A DNA stretch of 64,000 nt from Lactobacillus sp. ESL0684. Its GTDB lineage: Bacteria; Bacillota; Bacilli; Lactobacillales; Lactobacillaceae. The position numbers and the translations under genes were made by a program. Shown piece by piece: positions 41,929 to 51,131 of the stretch; within the stretch, counting starts at the first letter, position 1, and every line of letters begins with the position of its first letter. Below the pieces are notes generated by a model, which had not been told where the DNA came from, did not search any database, and saw only the letters and a list, made by a program, of their open reading frames with translations. The DNA is taken from the NCBI RefSeq assembly GCF_029392675.1, contig NZ_CP113941.1, positions 856,001 to 920,000 of the forward strand. The letters run 5' to 3'.

Positions 41929-43116
41929 TTATTGAAGCCGTTTAACGTAATTTTTAATTCTCTTAGCTGCTTTTTGGATATCTGTATCAGATGCAGCATA
42001 AGATAATCTTACAAAGCCAGCACCACCAGCACCAAAATAGCTGCCGGGCATTACACCAACTTTGGCTTTATGAGCTAGGTCAGTAGCAAATTTGACGTCA
42101 TCTGTCCCAAATTTCTTAGGGATTTTAGCAAAAATGTAAAAGGCACCTTCAGGTGCGGCTAAAGTAAAGCCACTTTCTACTAATGCAGTATGTAAAATAT
42201 TTAAGCGTTTCTCATAAATTGCACGTGCTGCAATGTAGTCCTGCTCGCCATTGGTTAAAGCTTCAGTAGCTGCAGCTTGTACGTTGTCGGTAACCGAACA
42301 AACAAGATACAGATTAATCTTAATGATCATTTGCATAATTTCTTGTGGACCAGCAATATAGCCGATACGCCAGCCAGTCATTGCCACGCTTTTAGATAGG
42401 CCAGACAGTAAAATAGTTCGCTCGGGAATAATTTGGGTTAAAGAATAGTGCTTTTTATGACCATAAATCAGTTCCGCGTAAATTTCATCCGTGATAGCGA
42501 ATAGGTCATGGTCGCTAATTACTTGTGCTATTTCTATTAGTTCAGTTTTCGTGTAAACTCGTCCAGTCGGATTAGAAGGATCTGTTAAAATTAATGCTTT
42601 GGCACCACCGCCTTCACCAGCCAATGTTTGCTCTAGCTTGCTAGCAGTTAACAAAAAATGGTCATCTGAAGTATCAATTTCAATCGGAATTCCACCTGCT
42701 AGCTCAATAATGCCAAAATAAACGCCCCAAACTGGGGTTGGTACTAGAACCTTATCTCCAGGATTCAGCAGAGTCATAAAAGTTAAATTGAGGGCCTCTG
42801 ATACGCCTACTGTTGCACAAATTTCGCTTTGCGGATCGTAACGTACACCTAGTTTATTATTCAGATAGTTACTAATTGCGTTTAACAGTTCCGGCTTACC
42901 TGCTTCTGGAGCATAGTGTGAATCATTTCGTTTGATATCTGCAATTGCAGCTTGCTTAATATGTTCTGGAGTTTCTAGATCAGGTTCACCAATCGTTAAT
43001 TTGACGATATCTGGTATTTGGGCAATTTCATTAGCGAAAGCATCGATTTTAGATTGAGGTAAACTTTTAATTCTAGTATTGGTTTTGTCTGAGAGATTTT
43101 TTGCTAAACGTGGCAT
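41929..43116 (-). CDS. PLP-dependent aminotransferase, class I/II (PatA/AraT type)
   Basis: A 395-residue fold-type I aminotransferase. It has the substrate-side LTIGEPDLETPEH near residue 40, LTDPSNPTGRVY, the Schiff-base lysine in LSGLSKSVAMTGWRIGY and a late GFVRLSYA with the carboxylate-binding arginine. Lactobacillar relatives are labelled either aromatic aminotransferase or N-acetyl-LL-diaminopimelate aminotransferase. Sequence alone does not decide between these. The gene is divergent from msrB, with a 148-base region between. Confidence 0.88.
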   Translation of the reverse strand: MPRLAKNLSDKTNTRIKSLPQSKIDAFANEIAQIPDIVKLTIGEPDLETPEHIKQAAIADIKRNDSHYAPEAGKPELLNAISNYLNNKLGVRYDPQSEICATVGVSEALNLTFMTLLNPGDKVLVPTPVWGVYFGIIELAGGIPIEIDTSDDHFLLTASKLEQTLAGEGGGAKALILTDPSNPTGRVYTKTELIEIAQVISDHDLFAITDEIYAELIYGHKKHYSLTQIIPERTILLSGLSKSVAMTGWRIGYIAGPQEIMQMIIKINLYLVCSVTDNVQAAATEALTNGEQDYIAARAIYEKRLNILHTALVESGFTLAAPEGAFYIFAKIPKKFGTDDVKFATDLAHKAKVGVMPGSYFGAGGAGFVRLSYAASDTDIQKAAKRIKNYVKRLQ

Positions 43117-43264
43117 GATAAAATCCTTTCTAATATTTTGTAATATTTATTAAGTATAAACTATTGTAGAATATAGTAAATCATTCACTTAATAAATTTA
43201 ATAAGCTCTTAACCGATTTATTTAAGAAAAGTTTGCTATAGTTAGGGTAAGGAGGCAGATTATC

Positions 43265-43696
43265 ATGGATCAATCAAAAAAAGCTGCTAGATTAAAAGAA
43301 CTTAATCGAAAACAATATGAAGTAACTCAAAATGCGGCAACTGACGCACCCTTTTCTGGTAAATATGATGACTTTGATCAGCCAGGAATCTATGTAGACA
43401 TTGTCTCAGGTGAGCCGCTATTTTCTAGTTTGGATAAGTATGATGCTAATTGTGGGTGGCCGAGTTTTACTAAACCAATTAAAAAGTTGACTTATCGACG
43501 TGATCAATCACATCACATGGAGCGAACAGAAGTAAAAAGTCCAGATGCTGAGTCCCATTTAGGACATGTCTTTAATGATGGACCCAAGGAGCAGGGCGGG
43601 CTAAGGTATTGTATTAATTCTTCAGCGCTCAAGTTTATTCCTGCTAATGAGTTAGCGCAACAAGGCTATGGTGAATACCAAAGCTTGTTTAAATAA
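43265..43696 (+). CDS. msrB: Peptide methionine-R-sulfoxide reductase
   Basis: MsrB repairs the R epimer of methionine sulfoxide in proteins. The 143-residue protein has [14 protein letters not shown] and the catalytic cysteine in [11 protein letters not shown]. It lacks the two CxxC zinc motifs of many MsrB proteins: only one cysteine lies in CGWPSF. A GGAGG ribosome site and a TGCTATAGT extended -10 precede the ATG. msrA, for the S epimer, is 1 kb downstream on the other strand. Confidence 0.95.
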   Translation: MDQSKKAARLKELNRKQYEVTQNAATDAPFSGKYDDFDQPGIYVDIVSGEPLFSSLDKYDANCGWPSFTKPIKKLTYRRDQSHHMERTEVKSPDAESHLGHVFNDGPKEQGGLRYCINSSALKFIPANELAQQGYGEYQSLFK

Positions 43697-43714
43697 TTTT
43701 ATTTATGTAAAGTA

Positions 43715-43746
43715 AAAAAGCACTGCCGAATTAAGCAGTGCTTTTT
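43715..43746. terminator. Bidirectional terminator between msrB and the yitT-type gene
   Basis: AAAAGCACTGC and GCAGTGCTTTT arms with A-run and T-run on opposite sides, serving both convergent genes. The last two bases overlap the YitT gene stop. Confidence 0.88.
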
Positions 43747-44623
43747 AAACGATTTCTTGTTCTTTAAAGCGTCCATAAACTTTTTCAATTTCACTGACGC
43801 TCATAAAAGCATATGGATCATATTTTTTAATAATTGCTACAATATCATACATATCATAGCGATCAATGACAGTTAGCAGTGCCGTTTTTTCAATATGGCT
43901 GTAAGCACCTTCAACATCGTGAAAGATAGTGATCCCGCGATGCATTCTTTCTTGAATACCATCAATGATGGCTTGGGGATATTCTGTAACGATAATTACC
44001 TGCAATTTTTGATGTTGGGTATAAACGGCATCAATCATACGACCGTTAACAAAGATAGTTAATGCGGAATAAAGAGCTCGAGTCCAACCGAAAGCAAATC
44101 CTGCAGCGAGGATAATTAATAAGTTAATCGAAATGCTGACTTTACCATAGCTGGTACCAGTTTTTTGTCTGATAACTATCCCGATAATATCAATCCCACC
44201 AGTTGAAATGCCGTTTTTTAAGGCGAAGCCGGTGCCAACACCATTTACTATACCACCAAATAATGCACAAATTAGTGGGTCCACGTGCATATTGATTGGT
44301 TGAATTACGTGCATCATGATTGAACCTAGCACGACTGTAACAATGGTAAACAAGGTGAATTTATGACCTATTTTAAACCAGGCTAATAAAAACAACGGTA
44401 CATTTAACACAAAATATAAAATTGATGTGCTGAGAGTAAACGGAAAAAAACGTTGGCTCAATGTATTAAGCAATTGTGCAAATCCGGTCATACCAGATGA
44501 GTACATATGACCTGGAGTCCAAAAGAAATTTAGTGCAACTGCAACTGCTAAAGAATAGAAAAATGAAGCCGAAATTTTTGAAAGCAAGTTATATCGCCGA
44601 TTAAATGTGTCGAGCTGATCCAT
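43745..44623 (-). CDS. YitT family membrane protein (DUF2179)
   Basis: A 292-residue protein with about five membrane helices in the first 200 residues (including the GGIVNGVGTGFALKNGISTGGIDIIG loop region) and a cytosolic C-terminal DUF2179 domain (KLQVIIVTEYPQAIIDGIQ onwards). This is the standard YitT layout. The family is widespread in Firmicutes and its function is not established. The gene is monocistronic, with an AAAGGGA site 12 bases before the ATG. Confidence 0.88.
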   Translation of the reverse strand: MDQLDTFNRRYNLLSKISASFFYSLAVAVALNFFWTPGHMYSSGMTGFAQLLNTLSQRFFPFTLSTSILYFVLNVPLFLLAWFKIGHKFTLFTIVTVVLGSIMMHVIQPINMHVDPLICALFGGIVNGVGTGFALKNGISTGGIDIIGIVIRQKTGTSYGKVSISINLLIILAAGFAFGWTRALYSALTIFVNGRMIDAVYTQHQKLQVIIVTEYPQAIIDGIQERMHRGITIFHDVEGAYSHIEKTALLTVIDRYDMYDIVAIIKKYDPYAFMSVSEIEKVYGRFKEQEIV

Positions 44624-44729
44624 TTTTATGTTAGGTCCCTTTATGAAAAAAGTAATAAATAAATCTAGATTAGTGTAACAAAAGATAGGTCAATAACCAA
44701 TAACAAATTCAGAAAATTTTGTGTAAATA

Positions 44730-44752
44730 AAAAACGGCTTAAGCCGTTTTTT
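44730..44752 (-). terminator. Terminator of msrA
   Basis: AAAAACGGCTT-AAGCCGTTTTT, a nearly loop-free palindrome with T-runs on either strand. It overlaps the msrA stop. Confidence 0.8.
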
Positions 44753-45290
44753 ATTTTTGCCAATGTTGCTTAATAAAGTCTGCTCGACCACCAGCTTCTT
44801 CTAAGGCATATCGATTAGGATCCTTACGATAAAAGTCTTGATGGTAATTCTCAGCTGGGTAAAAAGGCTGAGCAGGTTCAATTTTAGTAACGATTGGTTT
44901 ATTAAATTTTCCACTTTGAGCTAAAGCAGCCTTAGACTTTTCTGCCGCTGCTTTTTGTGTAGGAGAATTGTAGAAGATTACTGGTCGATAATTGTCACCG
45001 CGGTCTTGGAATTGGCCAGCTGCATCGGTGGGATCGGTTACTTGCCAGTAATATTGCAAAAGTTGCTCATAAGACATTAATGAAGGATCATAGGTGATTT
45101 TAACTGCTTCTGTATGTCCGGTTGTTCCAGCTGAAACTTGTTCATAAGTTGGATTAGCAACGTGCCCACCGGTGTAACCTGAGACGACTTTTTCAACCCC
45201 AGGCAAGGTGTCGAATGGTTCAACCATACACCAAAAGCAGCCGCCAGCAAAAATGGCGGTATCAAAATGTTTGTTTTGTTGAGTAGTCAT
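44751..45290 (-). CDS. msrA: Peptide methionine-S-sulfoxide reductase
   Basis: MsrA repairs the S epimer of methionine sulfoxide. The 179-residue protein has the catalytic GGCFWC motif near residue 16, followed by [12 protein letters not shown] and the C-terminal NYHQDFY segment. A GGAGG site is placed correctly before the ATG. It pairs in function with msrB across the YitT gene. Confidence 0.96.
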   Translation of the reverse strand: MTTQQNKHFDTAIFAGGCFWCMVEPFDTLPGVEKVVSGYTGGHVANPTYEQVSAGTTGHTEAVKITYDPSLMSYEQLLQYYWQVTDPTDAAGQFQDRGDNYRPVIFYNSPTQKAAAEKSKAALAQSGKFNKPIVTKIEPAQPFYPAENYHQDFYRKDPNRYALEEAGGRADFIKQHWQK

Positions 45291-45353
45291 AATTTTAGCC
45301 TCCTTATACCATAAATTATAGCGGATAAGTCAGCCCAGTCCTTAGAATATGAC

Positions 45354-46184
45354 TTATTGCTCTTCAAAACCAAGATGATGCATGATGAGAGCTGCTGTTT
45401 CTTCAATTGAGCGGTGGGCAACGTTAACGACGTAGCATCCTAATTCTTGATAAAGCTTTTGTGCAGAATCAAGTTCAACCTTGATAGCATCTGTGTTAGA
45501 GTAAGTTGTGTCTGGATTTAGACCATAAGAAATCATTCTTTGACGTCTTATTTCATTTAAAACAGATAAGTCATTAGTTAAGCCGATAATCTTATTGGGA
45601 TCAACTTTGTAAATTTCCTTAGGAATATGGGTATCTGGAACTAGAGGTAGGTTGGCAACTTTTAAATTTTTATTTGCTAAAAATAAAGAGAGCGGTGTTT
45701 TAGAAGTCCTTGATACGCCTAATAATACCACATCAGCTTCCAAGAAACCTTTAGGATCTTTTCCATCATCATACATTACGGCAAATTCCATTGCTGAAAT
45801 TCGATCAAAGTATCTTTGATTCATTTTATGTTGGGCACCAATTTTTTTCACTGGTTGCAGACCAGTAGTATTTTGAAGTGCTTCAATTGTTGGTGAAAGA
45901 ATGTCGATGATTTTTGCGTGGTGTTCGCGGCCAAAACGAATTACCGGGATTTGCAATTCATCTTTAACTAAACTATAAATAATTATTAAGTTACTAAATT
46001 GTTCAATTTCAGTTAACGTTGCTGTTAATTTTTCATGATCTACAATGAACGGGTAGCGCCGATAATTAATTTGGGCGGTAGGAAATTGAGCAGCAGCAGC
46101 TGTCGCATTACTAAAAGCGGTGTCGCCAGCTGAGTCTGAGATGATGATAATATTAACTTCTTGTTTAGTATTGTTTGTTTCCAT
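45354..46184 (-). CDS. Pyruvate, phosphate dikinase regulatory protein (kinase/pyrophosphorylase)
   Basis: A 276-residue DUF299 protein. The family inactivates pyruvate, phosphate dikinase (or PEP synthase) by ADP-dependent phosphorylation and reactivates it by phosphate-dependent dephosphorylation. Seen here: the N-terminal IIIISDSAGDTA segment, the P-loop-like GVSRTSKTPLS with the conserved Arg-Thr, and the C-terminal HRSIEETAALI. The gene is divergent from rpsU. Its target enzyme is not in the window, so the actual partner in this organism is unknown. Confidence 0.9.
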   Translation of the reverse strand: METNNTKQEVNIIIISDSAGDTAFSNATAAAAQFPTAQINYRRYPFIVDHEKLTATLTEIEQFSNLIIIYSLVKDELQIPVIRFGREHHAKIIDILSPTIEALQNTTGLQPVKKIGAQHKMNQRYFDRISAMEFAVMYDDGKDPKGFLEADVVLLGVSRTSKTPLSLFLANKNLKVANLPLVPDTHIPKEIYKVDPNKIIGLTNDLSVLNEIRRQRMISYGLNPDTTYSNTDAIKVELDSAQKLYQELGCYVVNVAHRSIEETAALIMHHLGFEEQ

Positions 46185-46294
46185 TGAGTACTCCTTTTTG
46201 GTAATAATTATACAATTTGCTAAAGTGCATTAAAAGATTTTGTTCAAATAATAATGTGAAAATGAATCTTTTTAAAAAATATTGCGTTAATGTA

Positions 46295-46322
46295 TTGACC
46301 ACTCACGCTGGTTTGATATAAT
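46295..46322 (+). promoter_or_regulatory. rpsU promoter
   Basis: TTGACC (46295-46300), 16 bases, TATAAT (46317-46322) with an extending TG (TGATATAAT), about 45 bases before the rpsU ATG. Confidence 0.8.
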
Positions 46323-46373
46323 TTACTTATTAAGTGTGGCGGTGACGTCAAGAAATGGAAGGAGGGATCACAC

Positions 46374-46550
46374 ATGGCCAAGACAGTCGTTCACGAAAAC
46401 GAGTCTATTGATGATGCTCTTCGTCGTTTCAAACGTTCCGTTTCAAGAAGTGGTACCTTACAAGAATACCGTAAACGCGAATTCTACGAAAAACCTAGTG
46501 TACGTAGAAAGCTTAAATCTGAAGCAGCACGGAAACGCAAACATTATTAA
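46374..46550 (+). CDS. rpsU: Small ribosomal subunit protein bS21
   Basis: A 58-residue protein reading [19 protein letters not shown] at the start and rich in Arg and Lys to the C-terminal RKRKHY, exactly the S21 pattern and length. It is a 30S subunit protein near the mRNA exit. A strong GGAGGG lies before the ATG. It has its own promoter and terminator. A longer frame overlapping it in another register is a shadow. Confidence 0.97.
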   Translation: MAKTVVHENESIDDALRRFKRSVSRSGTLQEYRKREFYEKPSVRRKLKSEAARKRKHY

Positions 46551-46560
46551 TAGCTTAAGA

Positions 46561-46596
46561 AACGACTTCTATCTGCTGATAGGGGTCGTTTTTTGT
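46561..46596 (+). terminator. Terminator of rpsU
   Basis: AACGACTTCTATC pairs with GATAGGGGTCGTT around a TGCT loop (one mismatch/G-U), then TTTTT. Confidence 0.85.
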
Positions 46597-46653
46597 AGAT
46601 AGTAAATTTATTGTTAATTTAATAGACATATCTGAGATAGAATTTTATTCTTT

Positions 46654-46732
46654 TGGTATAATTTAGTTAGGCTTTTTAGTTGAAGTTAATTTCAAAGCCG
46701 GTTTAGTTAAAGTATCTGTTTAAAGTATCTGT
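46654..46732 (+). promoter_or_regulatory. phoH promoter and leader with tandem repeat
   Basis: An extended -10 (TGGTATAAT, 46654-46662) would give a leader of about 155 bases before phoH. The leader contains a hairpin (GGCTTT to AAAGCC, about 46670-46699) and two exact 13-base tandem copies of TTAAAGTATCTGT (46707-46719 and 46720-46732). The rest of the 270-base gap between rpsU and phoH shows no gene. Confidence 0.5.
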
Positions 46733-46823
46733 GGTGAGTGCTTGCTGATTGATTAATTGGGGCTTTCCTATTGGATAGCTGAAATTTTTTTAAGAACAAG
46801 TTAAGAAAGCGAAGAGAAGTCAT

Positions 46824-47780
46824 TTGGTTCAAACAAATTTTATACCTAAAAATCCGGAAAATATCCAAAAATTAGTTGGTATCAATGACCGTAATCTGAC
46901 TCTGCTGGCAGAAGGCTATGACACTAGCGTTGTTGATATTGGCAATCAAATTGTGATTGATGGTGAAACAAATAGTGTAAAGAAAGTTCTTGATGTTTTA
47001 AAGGCGCTAGATCAGGTGCTAGAGACTGGAGTTACTATCAGTGCCCCAGATGTAGTTAGCGCAATGAAGATGGCTGATAAGGGAACGACTGAGTACTTTG
47101 CTGATTTATATAAGAAGATTTTAATTCGGGATGCTAAAGGCAAACCGATTAGGGTCAAGAACATGGGTCAGAAAAAGTATGTTGAAGCTATCCAAAAAAG
47201 TGATGTGGTATTTGGTATCGGACCTGCTGGTACTGGTAAGACATTCTTGGCTGTTGTTTGTGCAGTTGCTGCTTTTAAAAAAGGCGAAGTTTCTCGAATT
47301 GTTTTGACAAGGCCAGCAATCGAAGCCGGAGAATCACTAGGATTTTTGCCAGGAGATTTGAAGGAAAAAGTAGATCCATATTTACGACCAATTTATGATT
47401 CGCTTTATGCTATTTTAGGGACTAATACAACTGATCGTTTGATGGAACGTGGTGTAATTGAAGTTGCACCGCTAGCTTATATGCGAGGTCGAACTTTGGA
47501 TGATGCGTTTGTAATTTTAGATGAAGCGCAGAATACCACTGATGCGCAAATGAAAATGTTTTTGACGCGTTTAGGATTTAATTCCAAAATGATTGTTAAT
47601 GGCGACATGACTCAAGTTGATTTACCAGGACGTCAGCGTAGCGGTTTGCTTGATGCACGTCATATTCTAAAGCAAATTGATCAAATCAAATTCGTGCAAT
47701 TTTCTGCTAATGATGTGGTGCGCCATCCCGTTGTTGCTAAAATTATCGATGCATATGAAAAAGAAGGAACACAAAATTAA
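46824..47780 (+). CDS. PhoH-like ATPase
   Basis: A 318-residue cytosolic P-loop ATPase of the PhoH family, thought to act in RNA metabolism and found beside ybeY in most bacteria. Walker A is GPAGTGKTFLAV, Walker B is FVILDEAQNTT, and an N-terminal KH-like region precedes them. It starts at TTG after GAAGAGAAG. The stop overlaps the ybeY ATG by one base. Confidence 0.93.
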   Translation: MVQTNFIPKNPENIQKLVGINDRNLTLLAEGYDTSVVDIGNQIVIDGETNSVKKVLDVLKALDQVLETGVTISAPDVVSAMKMADKGTTEYFADLYKKILIRDAKGKPIRVKNMGQKKYVEAIQKSDVVFGIGPAGTGKTFLAVVCAVAAFKKGEVSRIVLTRPAIEAGESLGFLPGDLKEKVDPYLRPIYDSLYAILGTNTTDRLMERGVIEVAPLAYMRGRTLDDAFVILDEAQNTTDAQMKMFLTRLGFNSKMIVNGDMTQVDLPGRQRSGLLDARHILKQIDQIKFVQFSANDVVRHPVVAKIIDAYEKEGTQN

Positions 47781-48304
47781 TGCAGTCACTTGAGATAACT
47801 TATCATGATGAAGTAGGCTTTTTAGATAATCAGGAACTTAATTGGCAAGATTGGATTACTCGGTTACTGTTATTAGCTAAACAAGAGATTGCGAAGTCCA
47901 ATAATCTGGAAATGAGTATCAATTTTGTTAATGAGGAGCGTAGTCAAGAACTTAATTATAAATATCGCGACCAAGATCATCCAACTGATGTAATTTCGTT
48001 TGCGATTGAAGATGGTGAAAATGGTCTTGATTTGTCCACGTTTGTCAGTGATCCAGATTTTCAAGAAGATATTGGTGATCTTTTTATGTGTCCGAGCGTA
48101 ATTAAGCGTCATAGTCAGGAATATGGCACTGGCTGGAAACGCGAATTTGGTTATACCTTAGTTCATGGCTTTTTACATTTGAATGGGTATGATCATATTG
48201 ATCCAGTTGAAGCTAAAGAAATGTTTGGCATCCAAGGCAAGGTTTTGGAAGATTATGGATTGCCATTGCATCTTGAACAATTAGATAAAGGCAGAGGAAA
48301 ATAA
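47780..48304 (+). CDS. ybeY: Endoribonuclease/rRNA maturation factor YbeY
   Basis: A 174-residue metallo-endoribonuclease involved in 16S rRNA 3' maturation and quality control. The zinc motif [11 protein letters not shown] (H-x3-H-x5-H) is complete. It shares single-base overlaps with phoH before it and era after it. The dgkA and cdd genes often found between ybeY and era in other Firmicutes are absent here. Confidence 0.95.
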   Translation: MQSLEITYHDEVGFLDNQELNWQDWITRLLLLAKQEIAKSNNLEMSINFVNEERSQELNYKYRDQDHPTDVISFAIEDGENGLDLSTFVSDPDFQEDIGDLFMCPSVIKRHSQEYGTGWKREFGYTLVHGFLHLNGYDHIDPVEAKEMFGIQGKVLEDYGLPLHLEQLDKGRGK

Positions 48305-49212
48305 TGTCCGAACATAAGAAAAATAAGTCTGGTTTTGTTGCATTAGTTGGAAGGCCAAACGTTGGTAAATCAACACTAATGAATAACCTAGTTGGCCAAA
48401 AAGTGGCAATTACTTCCAGCAAGCCGCAAACTACACGTGATAAAATTTCTGGTATTTATACTACTGACCATTTACAAGTAGTTTTCGTTGATACACCAGG
48501 AATTTTTAAGCCACATCTAAAATTAGATGATTATATGGACAAGGCTAGTCTTTCGAGTTTGAACGATGTTGATTTGGTCCTTTTTTTAGTTGAACCAGAA
48601 GCAATCAATAGTGGAGATAATTATATTGTTAACTTGCTCAAGCAAGTTAATGTACCAGTTTTTTTAGTAATTAATAAGGTTGATCAAGTAAATCCTAACG
48701 AGTTACTACCAATTATTGATAGCTATCAAAAATTGGATCTCTTTAAAGAACTATTACCAATTTCTGCTACTAAAGGAATTGGGATTAGTGATTTAGTAGC
48801 AACATTGCGACAATATTTACCGGAAGGACCTGAATATTATAATTCTGACGAAATTACTGATCGGCCTGAATACTTTTTAGTAGCTGAACTGATTCGTGAA
48901 CAAATTTTGCGGTTGACATCTGAGGAAGTACCGCACGCTGCGGCCGTTTGGGTTGAGCGAATGAATGAACACCAAAAGGGTAAATTGCAGATTGAAGCTA
49001 CTATTTATGTTGAAAAAAGTGGTCAAAAAGGCATAATTATTGGTAAAGGCGGCCAAATGCTCAAGCAAATTGGCATAAATGCTCGTAAACAAATTGAAAA
49101 TTTGTTAGGTGAAAAAGTCAATTTGCATTTGTGGGTAAAGGTACAACGCAATTGGCGTTCTGATCCTAGTTTTTTAAAGCAGGTTGGCTACGATAAAAAG
49201 GAACTTTCTTAA
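48304..49212 (+). CDS. era: GTPase Era
   Basis: Era is a GTP-binding 30S assembly factor. The 302-residue protein has G1 [10 protein letters not shown]2/G3 through DTPGIF, G4 NKVD, and a C-terminal KH domain with [14 protein letters not shown]. It overlaps ybeY and recO by one base each, so phoH-ybeY-era-recO is one tightly coupled operon. Confidence 0.97.
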   Translation: MSEHKKNKSGFVALVGRPNVGKSTLMNNLVGQKVAITSSKPQTTRDKISGIYTTDHLQVVFVDTPGIFKPHLKLDDYMDKASLSSLNDVDLVLFLVEPEAINSGDNYIVNLLKQVNVPVFLVINKVDQVNPNELLPIIDSYQKLDLFKELLPISATKGIGISDLVATLRQYLPEGPEYYNSDEITDRPEYFLVAELIREQILRLTSEEVPHAAAVWVERMNEHQKGKLQIEATIYVEKSGQKGIIIGKGGQMLKQIGINARKQIENLLGEKVNLHLWVKVQRNWRSDPSFLKQVGYDKKELS

Positions 49213-49967
49213 TGCCACGTGAACTTAAAGAAGTTCAAGGAATTATTTTTAAACGACAAAAATATAAAGAAGCTGATTTACTAGCTAAGATTATGACCAA
49301 AGAACTTGGCATTGTTACGTTAATTGCTCGTGGTGCTTTGAAGCCAAAATCTAAGCTTGGTGCGGCTACGGTTAATTTCTCTATTGGGCAATATGTTATT
49401 TATACTAGTGGGCAGGGACTAAGCAATTTACGAACTTATAAGGATGTAAAGCAATTTTCGGGTATCTTTGCTGATTTGACCAAGAATGCCTATGCATCGT
49501 TTATTTTAGATTTAGTAGATCATGCTTTTAGCGAATATCAAAATTTAGGAAAATATTATGATTTAACCTTATTTGCCTTAAAAAAGGTCGATCAGGGAAT
49601 TGATCCTGAAATGATCTCTCAGGTGGTACAAATGCAGCTTTTAGCTGCTTATGGTGTTGAACCAGAATTAAAGCATTGTGTAATCTGTGGCTGTCAGCAA
49701 GGAGAATTTGATTACTCAATCAAGTTAGGTGGCATATTGTGTAGTAAGCATTTTTATCGAGATAATAGTCGTTTACACTTAACTGCTAAGGCAACGGCTG
49801 TACTGCGTACAATTGGATTAGTGCCTTTTAATCGTTTAGGAACGATTAAGGTCAATCGCGCAATTAAACAAGCAACCCGTAAAGCAATTGATCGGATATA
49901 TCAAGAGACCATTGATTTAAATTTAAAAAGCAAAAAGTTTTTAGATGAAATAAATTTGCTTGACTAA
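49212..49967 (+). CDS. recO: DNA repair protein RecO
   Basis: RecO loads RecA on SSB-coated single-stranded DNA with RecR. The 251-residue protein has the N-terminal OB fold (VQGIIFKRQKYKEADLLAKI) and a C-terminal zinc-binding region with CVICGC and a later CSKH. It is the last gene of the era operon. No hairpin terminator was seen before the glyQS leader. Confidence 0.95.
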   Translation: MPRELKEVQGIIFKRQKYKEADLLAKIMTKELGIVTLIARGALKPKSKLGAATVNFSIGQYVIYTSGQGLSNLRTYKDVKQFSGIFADLTKNAYASFILDLVDHAFSEYQNLGKYYDLTLFALKKVDQGIDPEMISQVVQMQLLAAYGVEPELKHCVICGCQQGEFDYSIKLGGILCSKHFYRDNSRLHLTAKATAVLRTIGLVPFNRLGTIKVNRAIKQATRKAIDRIYQETIDLNLKSKKFLDEINLLD

Positions 49968-50007
49968 TCCTTTGGTCTGGTTTGCTTTATTATGTTAAAA
50001 TAACAAG

Positions 50008-50187
50008 AGAATTTGATGAACATGAGGAATTATAAAAGTACCAGTTAAGCGAATGGCAGATAGTGTAAGGTCATCTGGGAAACGGCACCTCTAGTCAATT
50101 AATTAAGAGCAGAGAAGATATTCTCTGAATTAGGGTGGAACCGCGAATATTTTTCGTCCCTATGCAAGTTTTGCATAGGCTTTTTTT
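50008..50187 (+). promoter_or_regulatory. Glycine T-box riboswitch of glyQS
   Basis: Preceded by a -10 TAAAAT (49996-50001). The specifier is GGC (50084-50086) in GAAACGGCACC, a glycine codon. The core AGGGTGGAACCGCG (50132-50145) is near-consensus. The terminator is CCTATGCAA-GTT-TTGCATAGG followed by C and seven T. As in other Firmicutes glyQS leaders it is shorter than the other T-boxes in the window. It senses uncharged tRNA-Gly. Confidence 0.93.
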
Positions 50188-50213
50188 ATGGCCTAATGCA
50201 GGGAGGTATTATG

Positions 50214-51131
50214 ATGACAAAAGATAAATTGACAATTCAAGAAATGATTTTTAAATTGGAAGAATTTTGGTCTTCTAAGGGTTGTATGGTAATGCCCTCA
50301 TATGACGTAGAAAAAGGTGCGGGTACAATGAGCCCATATACTTTTTTGCGGGCAGTAGGACCAGAACCATGGGCAGCATGCTATGTTGAACCGTCAAGAA
50401 GACCAGCAGATGGTCGCTATGGGGATAATCCTAATCGCTTATTTCAACACCATCAATTTCAAGTAGTTATTAAACCAGCTCCTGAAGATATTCAGCAATA
50501 TTATTTGGATAGTTTGCAAGTCCTAGGAATTAATCCCTTAGAGCATGATATTCGATTTGTTGAAGACAATTGGGAGAATCCGTCGATGGGTTGTGCCGGT
50601 GTTGGTTGGGAAGTTTGGTTAGATGGCATGGAAGTTAGCCAATTTACTTACTTCCAGGTAGTTGGTGAATTAGATGTCAAGCCTACAATGAGTGAAATTA
50701 CTTATGGTGTAGAGCGTCTGGCTTCGTATATCCAAGATGTTAACTCCGTTTTTGATTTGGAATGGGGTAATGGTGTACTTTATCGCGATATCTTTAAAGA
50801 AGCCGAATATGAAAATTCCAAATATGCTTTTGAAGAGTCCAATCAAGAAAATCTATTAAATTCGTTTGATTTAAATGAAAAAACAGCTAAACGTTTGCTT
50901 AGCCAAAATCTGGTGCAACCAGCTTATGATTATATTCTAAAGTGTTCACATACATTTAATTTGCTTGATGCTCGTGGTGCAGTTTCGGTTACTGAGCGTG
51001 CTGGATATTTGTCCAGAATTAGAAATTTAGCTCATGAAGTGGCGGTTACTTTTGTCAATGAACGAGAAAAACGAGGCTTTCCACTGCTAAAAAATGCTCA
51101 AGAAAAGAAGGCGGGGATTGAAAATGACTAA
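50214..51131 (+). CDS. glyQ: Glycyl-tRNA synthetase alpha subunit
   Basis: The catalytic alpha chain of the alpha2-beta2 bacterial glycyl-tRNA synthetase, 305 residues. It shows [24 protein letters not shown] at its start region, followed by [13 protein letters not shown] use the second of two adjacent ATG codons, seven bases after GGGAGG. The first is only four bases away. The stop overlaps the glyS start by eight bases. It is regulated by the glycine T-box. Confidence 0.97.
   Translation: MTKDKLTIQEMIFKLEEFWSSKGCMVMPSYDVEKGAGTMSPYTFLRAVGPEPWAACYVEPSRRPADGRYGDNPNRLFQHHQFQVVIKPAPEDIQQYYLDSLQVLGINPLEHDIRFVEDNWENPSMGCAGVGWEVWLDGMEVSQFTYFQVVGELDVKPTMSEITYGVERLASYIQDVNSVFDLEWGNGVLYRDIFKEAEYENSKYAFEESNQENLLNSFDLNEKTAKRLLSQNLVQPAYDYILKCSHTFNLLDARGAVSVTERAGYLSRIRNLAHEVAVTFVNEREKRGFPLLKNAQEKKAGIEND

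Noticed and set aside
46336-46602. An 88-codon open frame covering the rpsU region
   Set aside because: It overlaps the S21 gene in a different register. The S21 frame has the ribosome site, exact family length and sequence, so the longer frame is a shadow.
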